A stretch of DNA of 63,221 nt from positions 1 to 63,221 of the forward strand of contig NZ_QDAH01000033.1 in assembly GCF_003075415.1 (NCBI RefSeq), read 5' to 3'. The stretch comes from Microvirga sp. KLBC 81. GTDB taxonomy: Bacteria; Pseudomonadota; Alphaproteobacteria; Rhizobiales; Beijerinckiaceae. A program made the position numbers and the translations under genes. This document shows positions 26,157 to 34,816 of this stretch, in pieces. The notes below the pieces were generated by a model. That model was not told where the DNA came from. It saw only the letters and a list, made by a program, of their open reading frames with translations, and made no database searches. Numbering within the stretch: position 1 is the stretch's first letter; each line of letters starts with the position of its first letter.

Positions 26157-26245
26157 GGTACGGAAAGCCCGCGGCGTGACTTTCAGGGTTCTGGCCCTAT
26201 TTTCCTTGGCGCAAGCCCCTGCACAAATTCAAGAAAGTCATTCCC

Positions 26246-26464
26246 ATGCGCCTATTCATGTTCACTTCCCAGGCCAAGGAAGATCTGCACGCTTTTGCTG
26301 GCGATGAGTCCGGCAGCAAGCTGCCTGCCAAGTACGGCCCCTGGGGCTTGACCGGCACCCTCAGCTCCCGCGAAGCTCCGCCACACAAGTTCTCGCGCCG
26401 GACCATCGAACACGCGATTTCCACCGAAGGATTCCAGCTCTGGCGCATGAAGCCCAAGGGGTGA
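26246..26464 (+). CDS. Small conserved-looking protein, unknown function
   Basis: 72 residues, ATG 26246. The sequence FMFTSQAKEDLHAFAGD, with RRTIEHAISTEGFQLWRM near the end, has the composition and GC-rich third positions of a real gene, and it is neither exported nor membrane-bound. I believe similar short proteins occur in Methylobacteriaceae, but no function is known to me. It lies between two family A repeats. Confidence 0.6.
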   Translation: MRLFMFTSQAKEDLHAFAGDESGSKLPAKYGPWGLTGTLSSREAPPHKFSRRTIEHAISTEGFQLWRMKPKG

Positions 26465-26537
26465 CATGAAAGCCGAAACGGAGGAGAGGGGACGAGCCGG
26501 CTCGTCCCCGATCTGCTGGCCCGGATCCCGCGGCTAC

Positions 26538-26673
26538 AGCATCGGCCCCAAAAGTGGATTTGCACTTTTGGGACCCATCCGATGCTTTCTCCTTGAATGA
26601 GAGCATCGTTGAGAGCGGAACCGGAGGTCCGCGTCAGCGAAAACCGGATCCACTTTTCCGCACGATGCTCTAG
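26538..26673. repeat. Interspersed palindromic repeat, family A, copy 2
   Basis: About 136 bases in the same two-part layout as the copy at 62885, with near-identical text (ggatttgcacttttggga and ccatccgatgctttctcct). It is flanked by CTA on both sides (ggcta before, ctagc after). It sits at the front end of a broken glyoxalase-like gene. Confidence 0.85.
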
Positions 26674-27035
26674 CTTGCGCTTCTGGCGCGACGATCTTGG
26701 CTTTGCCGTCCTGTATAAGCGGCCCGAATGCGGCTTCGCCTTCATCGATCTCGACGGCACATCCCTGATGCTGGAGCAACGGGATCCCGCGGCAAGAACT
26801 AGGAGACGGGGGCATTCGAACGCCCTTTAGGGCGCGGTATCAATTTCGAGATCCGGGTCGAAGATCCCGACGGCATTCTCTCCCGCCTGTCCGCCGCATC
26901 CTGGCCTCTCAATATATGGCGCCTGAGGACAAGTGGTACCGGGGCGGTGCCGTCGAGAGGGGACAGCGGCAATTCCTGGTGCAGGATCCGGACCTAGTCC
27001 GTTTAGCCAACTCCCTGGGTGAGCGTCCCGCTTGA
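26674..27035 (+). pseudogene. Glyoxalase/bleomycin-resistance (VOC) family remnant
   Basis: The frame after the repeat reads LRFWRDDLGFAVLYKRPECG, FAFIDLDGTSLMLEQRDP, then in another frame INFEIRVEDPDGILSRLSA, and in a third WYRGGAVERGQRQFLVQDPD, ending LRPA-like text (LGERPA) and a stop. This is a VOC-domain protein broken by at least two frameshifts. The N-terminus is cut off by repeat copy 2. Upstream of that copy the frame LVPDLLARIP resembles the missing first strand, so the repeat may have landed inside the gene. Confidence 0.75.
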
Positions 27036-27145
27036 ATGCTGGAGGCGACAAATTCTTGAAAGAGACTGCGCCTCTTTCTTGACACTGGGGCCCAATCTTC
27101 CCTATATCGCGCATGCCTGACGCGGGGTTCGCCCCTGCGGCCTGG

Positions 27146-27222
27146 GGCGGAGTAGCTCAGTTGGTCAGAGCAGAGGAATCATAATCCTTGTGTCGGGGGT
27201 TCAAATCCCTCCTCCGCTACCA
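27146..27222 (+). tRNA. tRNA-Met (CAT anticodon)
   Basis: 77 bases including the encoded CCA (27220-27222). Acceptor ggcggag pairs with ctccgct (one G-U); the D arm is gctc/gagc; the anticodon stem gagga/tcctt has the loop atcataa, so the anticodon is CAT; the T arm ggggg/ccctc has the loop ttcaaat. The body looks like elongator tRNA-Met rather than initiator (the first pair is not the initiator mismatch) or the Ile2 type, though the CAT anticodon alone cannot exclude Ile2. Its 3' half is the attachment site of the island. Confidence 0.95.
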
Positions 27223-27223
27223 T
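27173..27223 (+). repeat. attL: left attachment site of the island
   Basis: 51 bases from the anticodon arm to one base past CCA are identical to 57848-57898. Integration into the 3' half of a tRNA gene, leaving the tRNA intact at one end, is the known habit of many tyrosine recombinases. One such recombinase ends about 60 bases before the other copy. Confidence 0.93.
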
Positions 27224-27229
27224 TAGATT

Positions 27230-27262
27230 AACCTGCTAAGTCAAAGACTTAGCAGGTTTTTT
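27230..27262 (+). terminator. Terminator directly after tRNA-Met
   Basis: A perfect 13-base stem aacctgctaagtc / gacttagcaggtt with a three-base loop is followed by a T-run. It lies just inside the island, so the element supplies a terminator for the tRNA transcript and shields the cargo from read-through. Confidence 0.9.
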
Positions 27263-28823
27263 AGTGTCTAAAATTTGCTTGATGCCTACTACAACGCATC
27301 TCACCGGAAATACTTATTTTACAATGGTTTGCAACAGTGGCTATTCGGCTCCGTGCAACACAAACGCAACATCGATCGGGGCAAGTGTGACCTTATCGGG
27401 GGGCCTAGGAGGGCAATGTTCGCTAGTGCAAGGGAGGGAATTTGTGCGCTCACCGGCGCATTGGTTTCGTGTGTAGATGAAGAACTCTACACCTATTCTG
27501 GAGGCGCAGCGCCAACTCAGCTTCGCCCGAGTTCATCAATCCTGCTGAGGCGGGGCCAAGCGGCCTTGGTGCCGGTACTCCAGCGAAGGATTCGTAAAGT
27601 TCAGCGGTGTTGCGTTCTAAGCAGAAGGTCGCGGGTTCAATTCCTGCCGGGGCGTCGACGCAGTCGATAACTTGTCAGAAGGGCTTGCTCGGTGCTTCAA
27701 GTACTTTGCTGCTGTGGGTACGCCGCGAGTAACAGATCCAAAGAGAAAATCGACGAAAGGCCCTTCAAGTGAGTCCAATCTGAAAGGCACTCAGGGGACA
27801 GATTGAAAGCGCACCAAGGAACCAACTTATGATGCTCGGGCTGAATCTCCCCTCGGATGTCTGCTAGATAGTGCCCCCCTGTTGAGTTCGAACCTACCTG
27901 CGTGTTTCGAATCGCAGATTCTTGAAACCCAAACGGGGAGAGCCATAGCATCCTTCTACAATGTGGAACGGCAGCGCCCCCAAACCAGTGGCACTATTAA
28001 GACTAGAAAGCGCTGCGTTGCGTTGTACGATGTCTGCTCAGAATTTCAGGAAGTCGGGCGGAAGAGGAGCCAAACAAGACAAACCGAAAGCTTTCGAAGG
28101 TACCGCAACCAGGATCCAATACTTGGAAGACCTTTATCGCGGATGCAATTGCCAAGCCGCGAGAACGGCGCACTAAAGAGGAACGGGCAGCAGTAGTAAT
28201 GGCTCACGCGGAGCGTACTTCTAAGCATTAGCCGTGGCGTGGAAGCAAAATTACCTTGTTGGCTGTAAGCTAGCTATGATACCTGTGGCGTTATTTTATT
28301 AACGCTATCCGGTTTCATTCTGTCACGTTGCGGTTGCACACAAATCTTCAAAAACTTGTTCGATACAGGATCGGGCCGAGCGCCCTGCGGTCCAAATGCG
28401 TCTTGTAGCTTTCCTGGTGTGCTGACTCGGCTACAGGCAGCAACTGTTCGTTTTAAGAAGTTCGATTAGTTAGCTTAATGCGGCAAGTGGCGCGCTAGAG
28501 GTCGACAAATGGTGGCTCCTAACTGCTTCTTGGTCCGTACTCAGGTTAACCTGGACACTTGGGTTCCCTGATTTCTTTCCTGCAAGAAATAACGGGTCGG
28601 TATGTCTCGTCGCATGGAAAGTTATACTGCGGGTTACCTTTGCAAAACAAGGATGCTTCTGATCGTGGGTGAAGCGTCTTCAGTTTCGCACCCTAAACAG
28701 GCCATTTATAGCATTTCATTGGGCTACTAAAGTTCTAAGCCTTTCTCTCAGGGCATTTGTCAGGTGGGAGGTAGGAAAATTAGGGACCCTGGGCTATGAA
28801 AGCACTGGGGGAATTCATTCCGA
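27263..28823. other. Gene-poor left end of the island
   Basis: About 1.56 kb of lower-GC DNA without a gene I can support. Frames of up to 131 codons (27275-27670) are open but show no family features and uneven codon use. A tRNA-3'-end-like piece is at 27609-27653. The last few hundred bases (28300-28820) should contain the promoter of the ssp unit; no clear -35/-10 pair could be chosen. The stretch may be remains of earlier cargo. Confidence 0.5.
27609..27653 (+). other. tRNA-Arg-like 3' half fragment
   Basis: The text ttctaag followed by gcgggttcaattcctgc and cggggcg has the form of an anticodon loop (TCT), T arm and 3' acceptor strand of a tRNA-Arg. The 5' half is not found, the anticodon stem is mispaired and CCA is not encoded. 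It may be an old attachment-site scar or captured tRNA debris. Confidence 0.45.
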
Positions 28824-29936
28824 ATGATCTATCTTGACGCGAATGCCACGACTGCGGCATCCGAGAGTGTAGTAGCCGCCGTTTTTGCTGCGATGCGGGG
28901 GGCGCTAGGGAATCCGTCGAGTATTCACGCAGCCGGAGCTGATGCCCGCAACGCTATCACAAGGGCGCGCGACGAGGTTTGCCTCCTCATTCCTGGGGCA
29001 TTGCCGGAGGGCGTGATCTTCACCTCTGGCGGCACTGAGGGTAACAATGCCGTCCTCCGCGGTATCCCAAACGTCACTATTGTCACCACCAACGTTGAGC
29101 ATCCGTCTGTCCTCCGCCCTGCCGAGGCTGCGAAGGAGCACTGCTCGGTGCGGGTGGGCAGGGACGGCACCGTCGATCCACAGGCCGTTGCCGACGTGCT
29201 GCCCCCGTCCGGCGAGGTGATCGTCAGCATCCAATGGGCCAATAGCGAGACGGGTGTGATCCAGCCCATAAGTGACATCATTGGCGCCGTGCGCGCACGG
29301 CGTCCCGATACTTTCATCCATGTCGACGCTGCCCAAGCCATCGGGCGCATCCCGATCCGCATCGATGGAATCGACGCACTCACTTTCTCTGGCCACAAGA
29401 TCCATGGTCCGCAGGGCACAGGCGCCCTGGTGCTCGGGGACCCCGACGAAACCCGCCTAAAGGCCCTGATCCTCGGGGGCGGGCAGGAGGGCGGTCGGCG
29501 CTCGGGCACCCAGAACGTCCCTGGAGCGGTTGGGCTGGGTGTCGCGATACGCGAACGGGAGGAGGCCTTTGAGAGCGCCTCGCGCGCACTCAAAACGCTG
29601 CGGGACGTCTTCGAGAGGGCGGTCCTTGAGGTCGTTCCCGGCTCTAAGGTGAACGGTGGGGGCAGCCCGCGCGTGCCGAACACCAGCAATATCCTGTTCC
29701 CAGGCATTGAGGCGATGGCGATGGTCGCGCGGCTCGACCAGCGCGACGTTGCCTGCTCCGTCGGAGCCGCCTGCTCGAGCGGCCGGCCGGAGCCGTCGCA
29801 CGTGCTCTCGGCAATGGGGCTTTCCGAGGATGAAGCTTATTCGAGTGTTCGCTTCTCATTCTCGGTCATGAACTCGGTCGACGAGGCGCTGCGCGCAGCC
29901 GACATCGTCGCGCAAACTGCAAGGGAGTTGAGATGA
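28824..29936 (+). CDS. sspA: Cysteine desulfurase SspA (DndA/IscS family)
   Basis: 370 residues. It takes sulfur from L-cysteine and passes it on as a persulfide for DNA phosphorothioation. PLP and catalytic features are VEHPS with H93, the PLP lysine K192 in SGHKIHGPQGTG, GGGQEGGRRSGTQN, and the persulfide cysteine C317 in GAACSSGRPEPS. It is a NifS-type enzyme of normal length. It is the first gene of the ssp unit; its stop overlaps the sspB start by four bases. The chromosome also has mnmA nearby, another sulfur acceptor, but the operon position points to DNA modification. Confidence 0.9.
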   Translation: MIYLDANATTAASESVVAAVFAAMRGALGNPSSIHAAGADARNAITRARDEVCLLIPGALPEGVIFTSGGTEGNNAVLRGIPNVTIVTTNVEHPSVLRPAEAAKEHCSVRVGRDGTVDPQAVADVLPPSGEVIVSIQWANSETGVIQPISDIIGAVRARRPDTFIHVDAAQAIGRIPIRIDGIDALTFSGHKIHGPQGTGALVLGDPDETRLKALILGGGQEGGRRSGTQNVPGAVGLGVAIREREEAFESASRALKTLRDVFERAVLEVVPGSKVNGGGSPRVPNTSNILFPGIEAMAMVARLDQRDVACSVGAACSSGRPEPSHVLSAMGLSEDEAYSSVRFSFSVMNSVDEALRAADIVAQTARELR

Positions 29937-30835
29937 GGGCAGCCGCCAAGGATGCACGCCTACCGTTTGAATTCGGCAGGCACGAGACATTCGCCATTAG
30001 AGAAGGTTGGCTTACCAAGGGTCTCGCTCGGTTCGACCACGAGAACGGCTTCAAGGCCGACCTCGAGACCGCTGACGCGCTCGGTCTCGGCAGTCGCATG
30101 GTGAAGTCCCTCCAGTACTGGCTCGATGCCACTGGGCTGCTCAAGGCATCCGAGGGAAAGAGGCGCAAGGAGAATCAGCCCTCCGCGCTGGCGGAGACCC
30201 TCAAGAAGCACGATCACTACTTCGAATACCCGATCTCGTGGTGGATCGTCCACATCATGCTCGCGCGCAGGGACGGCAGCGTGTGGAACTGGTTCTTCAA
30301 CGAATACCAGGAGCGGACCTTCGATCGCACGGCATGCGTCGACGCCTTCGCCAAGCACGTCCTCGACAAGGCGAAGAATCGGACGACGCTGGCCGTGATC
30401 CAACGCGAAGTCGCCTGCCTTCTGATGTCCTACGCGAAGCCATCCGCTAACGAGCGCCCCGATCCCGAGGACACGAGCGCGTGCCCGCTGCGGAGCCTCT
30501 CGTTGCTCGTAAGACATTCCGACACGAACCGCTTCGAGCGGACACGCCCCCTCGACCGCATCCCACTAGAGGCATTCCTCGCAACCGTGTCCCTCATGGC
30601 GAGGGAAATGGACAGCAGCGATATCCCCTTAATCGACCTCCTACGCCGTCGGAACTCCCCCGGTCGGCTCCTCGGCATGGATGGCGATATGATCGACGAG
30701 ATGGCAGCACGTGCGGCCAACCGCTACCACCAACAGGGCGTGAACGTCACTCTCCAGGGCGCCACCCGCACGATCAGCATCCCGAGATTTGAGCCCTACG
30801 AATGGCTTCGACTGCATTTCGCAAGGATCGGATGA
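29933..30835 (+). CDS. sspB: DUF4007 protein, SspB-like nickase of phosphorothioation
   Basis: 300 residues. The N-terminal GRHETFAIREGWLTKGL is the DUF4007 hallmark (HETF...REGWL), followed by ALGLGSRMVKSLQYWLDATG, a winged-helix-like segment. In the Ssp literature SspB carries DUF4007 and nicks DNA so that sulfur can be put into one strand. That activity is inferred here from family and from the order A-B-C-D. Both ends overlap neighbouring genes by four bases, a sign of coupled translation. Confidence 0.87.
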   Translation: MRAAAKDARLPFEFGRHETFAIREGWLTKGLARFDHENGFKADLETADALGLGSRMVKSLQYWLDATGLLKASEGKRRKENQPSALAETLKKHDHYFEYPISWWIVHIMLARRDGSVWNWFFNEYQERTFDRTACVDAFAKHVLDKAKNRTTLAVIQREVACLLMSYAKPSANERPDPEDTSACPLRSLSLLVRHSDTNRFERTRPLDRIPLEAFLATVSLMAREMDSSDIPLIDLLRRRNSPGRLLGMDGDMIDEMAARAANRYHQQGVNVTLQGATRTISIPRFEPYEWLRLHFARIG

Positions 30836-33800
30836 ACTCGATGACCCATCATTTCCTCCGCTCCGTCAGCATCAGGGATGACCTCGCGGTTCCGTCGCGG
30901 TTCGACCACTACCATCCAACCTCGCGTTCGCTCAAAGTGGCGCGCGCCGTTCTCTTCGACAGCACCACGATGGTTATCGCAGCCTACGGCAGCGGCAAGT
31001 CGCTTTCCGCCGGCATCGGCGCGCTCGCGGTCGAGAATGCGCCGGAGAACTGCGCCCTCCTGCGCTCGATCGCGGATCGCATCGCCAGTGTCGATCCGGA
31101 TCTCGGCAAAGAGATCAAGGAGCGGATCGACCTCGGCTCCAAGGGGAAGGTCATTGCCCTTTCGGGATACGTGAGGGATTTCCCCAAGGCCCTAGCCGCA
31201 GCTCTTGGACCACACCCCGTGGAGGATCTCGAGCAGGTTCTCTCGACGATGTCGCGAATGATGGATTACGACCGCGTCGCCATTATTTGGGACGAGTTCG
31301 GACGCCATCTTGAAGGCCTCGTCACCGAGGGGCGGACCCGTGAACTCGACGCAATCCAACGACTGGCCGAGTGGACATCGCGGTCGGGCCGCAAGAAGGA
31401 TGGCCCCACGGTCAGCCTGACCCTCCTGCTCCACCAAAACCTGCTCGCCTATGCCGGGAGCGTGAACCAAGGCACGCGCAATGAATGGCGCAAGATCGAG
31501 GGGCGCTTCACTCCCGTCCGCTTCATCGAGGATAGCCGCGAACTCTACGGTTTCGTCGCATCGATCATCAACGGCCGCCGCAGCGGCCTGAGGGTCGACC
31601 GAAAGAAGCTGATCCCCATCGCCCAGAAGGCGGTCGATGCGCGCTGGTTCGACGGCATGGCTGACGCGGACCAGGTCGCCGATCTCCTCGCGAAGGTGCA
31701 TCCCCTGTCTGCAGGCGCGCTCCAGGTGCTTCCCCGGCTCGCAGCCCGCGTCGCGCAGAACGAACGCAGCTTGTTCTCCTTCATCGAGGAGGTGGACCTC
31801 GACTCCCGCGTGGGCATGCTTGAGGTCTATGCCGCCTTCTCTGAGGCGATGCGATCGGACGTGGGCATCGGCGGCATGCATCGGCGCTGGGTCGAGGCGG
31901 AGAGCGCGCTGAGCAAGGCGGAGGACGAGGTTGAGCGCGAGAGCATCGCCGCAGCCTTCCTGCTCCAGCTCGGGGCCTCCGGCGAACGTCGCCACCTCCC
32001 AATAGCGGTCCTTGAGCTTGCGGTCACCTCCAAGGGGTATGCCACGGACCGCGTAGCCAAGGCCCTCGATGCACTCATTAAGCGCAAGCTCCTCCTTTAC
32101 CGGAAGCTCAACGACGATGTGTCCATCTGGCATGGGGCCGATGTGGATATCGCCTCGCGCCTCCTGGAGGAGCGGGAGCGCCGGGCAGCGAACTTCAACC
32201 TGCTCGCCTTCCTCAATCAGCACCATCCGGCGCCATTCGTGCGTCCGACTCGGCACAATGCCGAGACGGGAACGAGCCGCTACCTGACGGGCATCTACGC
32301 CACCCGTGAAACCCTCAAGGATATCCCGGAATATCCGGAGGTCGGCATCTGGGGGCGCATCGTCTACGTGCTCTGCAACTCAAAGGAGGATGCGCGCGCT
32401 GCGAAGGCATTCGCGAAGCAGAACAAACTCAAGAGAACCGTCATCGTCGTGCCAAACGGCGGTATCCAGGTGTTAGAAGCTTCCATTGAGGTGGAGGCCC
32501 TTGCGGTGCTGCGTCGTGACGAGACGCTACTCGCGGAAGATCCGCTGGTCGCGCAAGAGCTGGACGAATTGCTTGCGGTTGCCCGACGGCACCTGACAGT
32601 CATCCTTCACCGACTGACGACGGACCGTCCCACCTCTGCCACTTGGTATGCAGACGGAGTGGATCTCAAGCTCAGTGCCCATCTTCCGGCCGGGGTCAAG
32701 GTCTCGGACCGAATGAGCACGTGGTTCAGCAAGACGCCGTACATCATCAACGACCAGGTGATGCGGGCGAACCTGTCGCGCCAGATGCAGACTGCGCGCG
32801 TCCGCATGATCACGCGCCTGATGGAGCACTCCACCAAGCCGATGCTCGCCTACGAAGGTGACACCTCGGCGGAGTCGTCCATCTACCGTACGGTGCTCCA
32901 GCATACCGGCCTTCACTACGAAGAGAGCGGGGAAGGGCGGTTCACCGAGCCTGAAAGACTCAAGGATGAGGGCCTAAGAGAGGCTTGGGGGGAGGTCAAG
33001 GAGTTCTTCACGGAGCCCGGCGACAAGGAGCTGATCTCGATCATCAAAGCGCTCTCCGGACCGCCGATCGGTCTTCCGGCAGGCGTCATTCCGATCATCG
33101 TGATGGCGGGCTACCGCGCCTTCGGACGTACCGTTTCGATCTGGACGGACGACGTTTATGTTCAGGACGTGCTCGGATTCGACTCGACCCGCATGTTCCT
33201 GGAGCCCTCCCGCCATAAGATCCAGGTCCATCAGTTTGATAAGGACATTGAGACGTACCTGAGGGAGGTCGCCCACACCTTCTCGGGCGAGCATCCTGGT
33301 CCTCATGATGAACTGGTCCGCATGGCCTGGGATGCGATCCGCTCCTGGCGCGCAGGCGTTGCCGACAGCGCGGTCCGCTCGAAGCGCCTCCCGCCCGAAG
33401 CTCGCATGCTTCTGCGCGAGCTCAACGAGGTCAAAAGCCCACCCGACTTCCTGCTCCAGTCTCTGCCGGACAGCTTAGGGCAAGCTCTGGAGGGCAACGA
33501 GCGGTACGAAACCACTGTTAAGCGGCTCTTCGAGGCGCGGAACCAGATCGACCGCTTGGTCGACGGCTATCTGCGAGATGCCGTCGAGGTCATCATGGAC
33601 GTCCTCCGGCTCGACGGGGCACCGAGTAGCATCGAAAGCGTTTGCGAATGGGTATCTTGTCTTGACGTCGACGCATCACAGTTGCGAAATATGTTGCGCC
33701 AAGTCGAATGGACCGTCGTTCGTGATGCCAAGGCTATGGTCGAGAGGCGACTGACGACCGAAATGCTCGCCCGGACCATCAGCTCTATGCTTCTCCAACG

Positions 33801-33999
33801 AGGCATCGAGAAGTGGCAGGACGACACGAAGGAACTGCTCCGTAAGGAATTGAGGGCCTTCCGGGATCGGGTGGAGGCGGCGGCACTCGATGCAAAGGAG
33901 CCATCGGAGGCGGTGGCACCGATCATCAAGGCCCGCATCCGGCAACTTCAGGCACAGTTGGACCGGATCATGGGCGCACAAGGAGGGAACGGGCAATGA
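30832..33999 (+). CDS. sspC: Large P-loop ATPase, SspC-like
   Basis: 1055 residues if translation starts at ATG 30832, which overlaps the sspB stop as ATGA; an ATG three codons later is also possible. Walker A is AAYGSGKS (50-57) and Walker B is VAIIWDEF with D154-E155. The remaining 850 residues are helical with no other domain that I recognise. Position three of four in the ssp order and ATPase motifs match SspC, which supports modification through ATP hydrolysis. The assignment rests on context more than on sequence. Coupled to sspD by a four-base overlap. Confidence 0.8.
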   Translation: MNSMTHHFLRSVSIRDDLAVPSRFDHYHPTSRSLKVARAVLFDSTTMVIAAYGSGKSLSAGIGALAVENAPENCALLRSIADRIASVDPDLGKEIKERIDLGSKGKVIALSGYVRDFPKALAAALGPHPVEDLEQVLSTMSRMMDYDRVAIIWDEFGRHLEGLVTEGRTRELDAIQRLAEWTSRSGRKKDGPTVSLTLLLHQNLLAYAGSVNQGTRNEWRKIEGRFTPVRFIEDSRELYGFVASIINGRRSGLRVDRKKLIPIAQKAVDARWFDGMADADQVADLLAKVHPLSAGALQVLPRLAARVAQNERSLFSFIEEVDLDSRVGMLEVYAAFSEAMRSDVGIGGMHRRWVEAESALSKAEDEVERESIAAAFLLQLGASGERRHLPIAVLELAVTSKGYATDRVAKALDALIKRKLLLYRKLNDDVSIWHGADVDIASRLLEERERRAANFNLLAFLNQHHPAPFVRPTRHNAETGTSRYLTGIYATRETLKDIPEYPEVGIWGRIVYVLCNSKEDARAAKAFAKQNKLKRTVIVVPNGGIQVLEASIEVEALAVLRRDETLLAEDPLVAQELDELLAVARRHLTVILHRLTTDRPTSATWYADGVDLKLSAHLPAGVKVSDRMSTWFSKTPYIINDQVMRANLSRQMQTARVRMITRLMEHSTKPMLAYEGDTSAESSIYRTVLQHTGLHYEESGEGRFTEPERLKDEGLREAWGEVKEFFTEPGDKELISIIKALSGPPIGLPAGVIPIIVMAGYRAFGRTVSIWTDDVYVQDVLGFDSTRMFLEPSRHKIQVHQFDKDIETYLREVAHTFSGEHPGPHDELVRMAWDAIRSWRAGVADSAVRSKRLPPEARMLLRELNEVKSPPDFLLQSLPDSLGQALEGNERYETTVKRLFEARNQIDRLVDGYLRDAVEVIMDVLRLDGAPSSIESVCEWVSCLDVDASQLRNMLRQVEWTVVRDAKAMVERRLTTEMLARTISSMLLQRGIEKWQDDTKELLRKELRAFRDRVEAAALDAKEPSEAVAPIIKARIRQLQAQLDRIMGAQGGNGQ

Positions 34000-34808
34000 G
34001 CATCGCAAAAAGGATGGAAGAGGCTGCCCTTGACAAGGAGGCCCGACACATCGTCCCGCTCTCAGGTGGCAAGGACAGCACCGCGCTGGCGATCTACCTG
34101 TCGCAGACTTATCCCAACCTCCCGTTTGAGTACGTCTTCTCCGATACGGGAGCGGAGCTACCCGAGACCTACGAGTACTTCGAGCGGCTTGAGCATGTTC
34201 TCGGCAAGAAGGTGACGAGGATCACCGCGCTCGAGATGCTCGGCGTTTCCGAGAAGCACGGACGCTCCCCGTTCGACGTGATCCTCTACGAACACTACTC
34301 GGGCTTCCTCCCGAGCCCGCGCTCTCGTTGGTGCACTCGGATGCTCAAGATCCATCCGTTCGAGAAGTACGTCGGCAGCGACAAAGCGTATTCGTACATC
34401 GCGATCCGCGCCGACGAGAACCGCTCGGGCTATCTCGGCAAGGGCAAGTCCGTCCTCCTCTCGGAGGAGCCGAACATCACGCCCGTCTACCCGTTCAAGG
34501 ACGACGGGATCACCATTGAGGACGTGCAGCGCCTGCTCGACGATACGGGCCTTGGACTTCCCAAGTACTATGAATGGCGTTCGCGCTCGGGCTGCTACTT
34601 CTGCTTCTACCAACAGATCGGCGAATGGCAGGGCCTCAAGGAGCGTCACCCCGACCTATTCGAGAAGGCAAAGTCCTACGAGCAGGGCAAGAACGGCCGC
34701 AAGTACACGTGGGTCGACGGGCGCTCTCTGAACGATGTCGAGAAAATGCCCCGTCGGGCGATCAAGGCCAAGTCCGACGAGGAGGGCTGCGCAATCTGTC
34801 ACCTCTAG
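33996..34808 (+). CDS. sspD: PAPS-reductase-like Fe-S protein SspD (DndC family)
   Basis: 270 residues. The PP-loop is SGGKDS (23-28), with FSDTGAELPETYEY as the adenylate-binding continuation. Cysteines C113 (SRWCTRM), C200 and C203 (GCYFCFYQ), and C265 and C268 (CAIC) are placed like cluster ligands in DndC-type proteins. The protein is thought to activate the DNA phosphate with ATP before sulfur transfer. Its length is shorter than DndC, as for SspD. It overlaps sspC by four bases and is eight bases before the next gene. Confidence 0.9.
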   Translation: MSIAKRMEEAALDKEARHIVPLSGGKDSTALAIYLSQTYPNLPFEYVFSDTGAELPETYEYFERLEHVLGKKVTRITALEMLGVSEKHGRSPFDVILYEHYSGFLPSPRSRWCTRMLKIHPFEKYVGSDKAYSYIAIRADENRSGYLGKGKSVLLSEEPNITPVYPFKDDGITIEDVQRLLDDTGLGLPKYYEWRSRSGCYFCFYQQIGEWQGLKERHPDLFEKAKSYEQGKNGRKYTWVDGRSLNDVEKMPRRAIKAKSDEEGCAICHL

Positions 34809-34816
34809 GGAAGACA

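Noticed and set aside
27275..27670. 131-codon frame at the left end of the island
   Set aside because: No ribosome site, no family features, and it runs through the tRNA-like fragment; composition looks non-coding.
31192..32256. Long minus-strand frame of 354 codons inside sspC
   Set aside because: It mirrors the GC-rich third positions of sspC on the other strand and has no motif; sspC has Walker motifs and coupled overlaps.
34574..34816. 5' extension of the sspF frame into sspD
   Set aside because: ATG 34817 has a ribosome site and follows the sspD stop by eight bases; the extension is only an open shadow of sspD.
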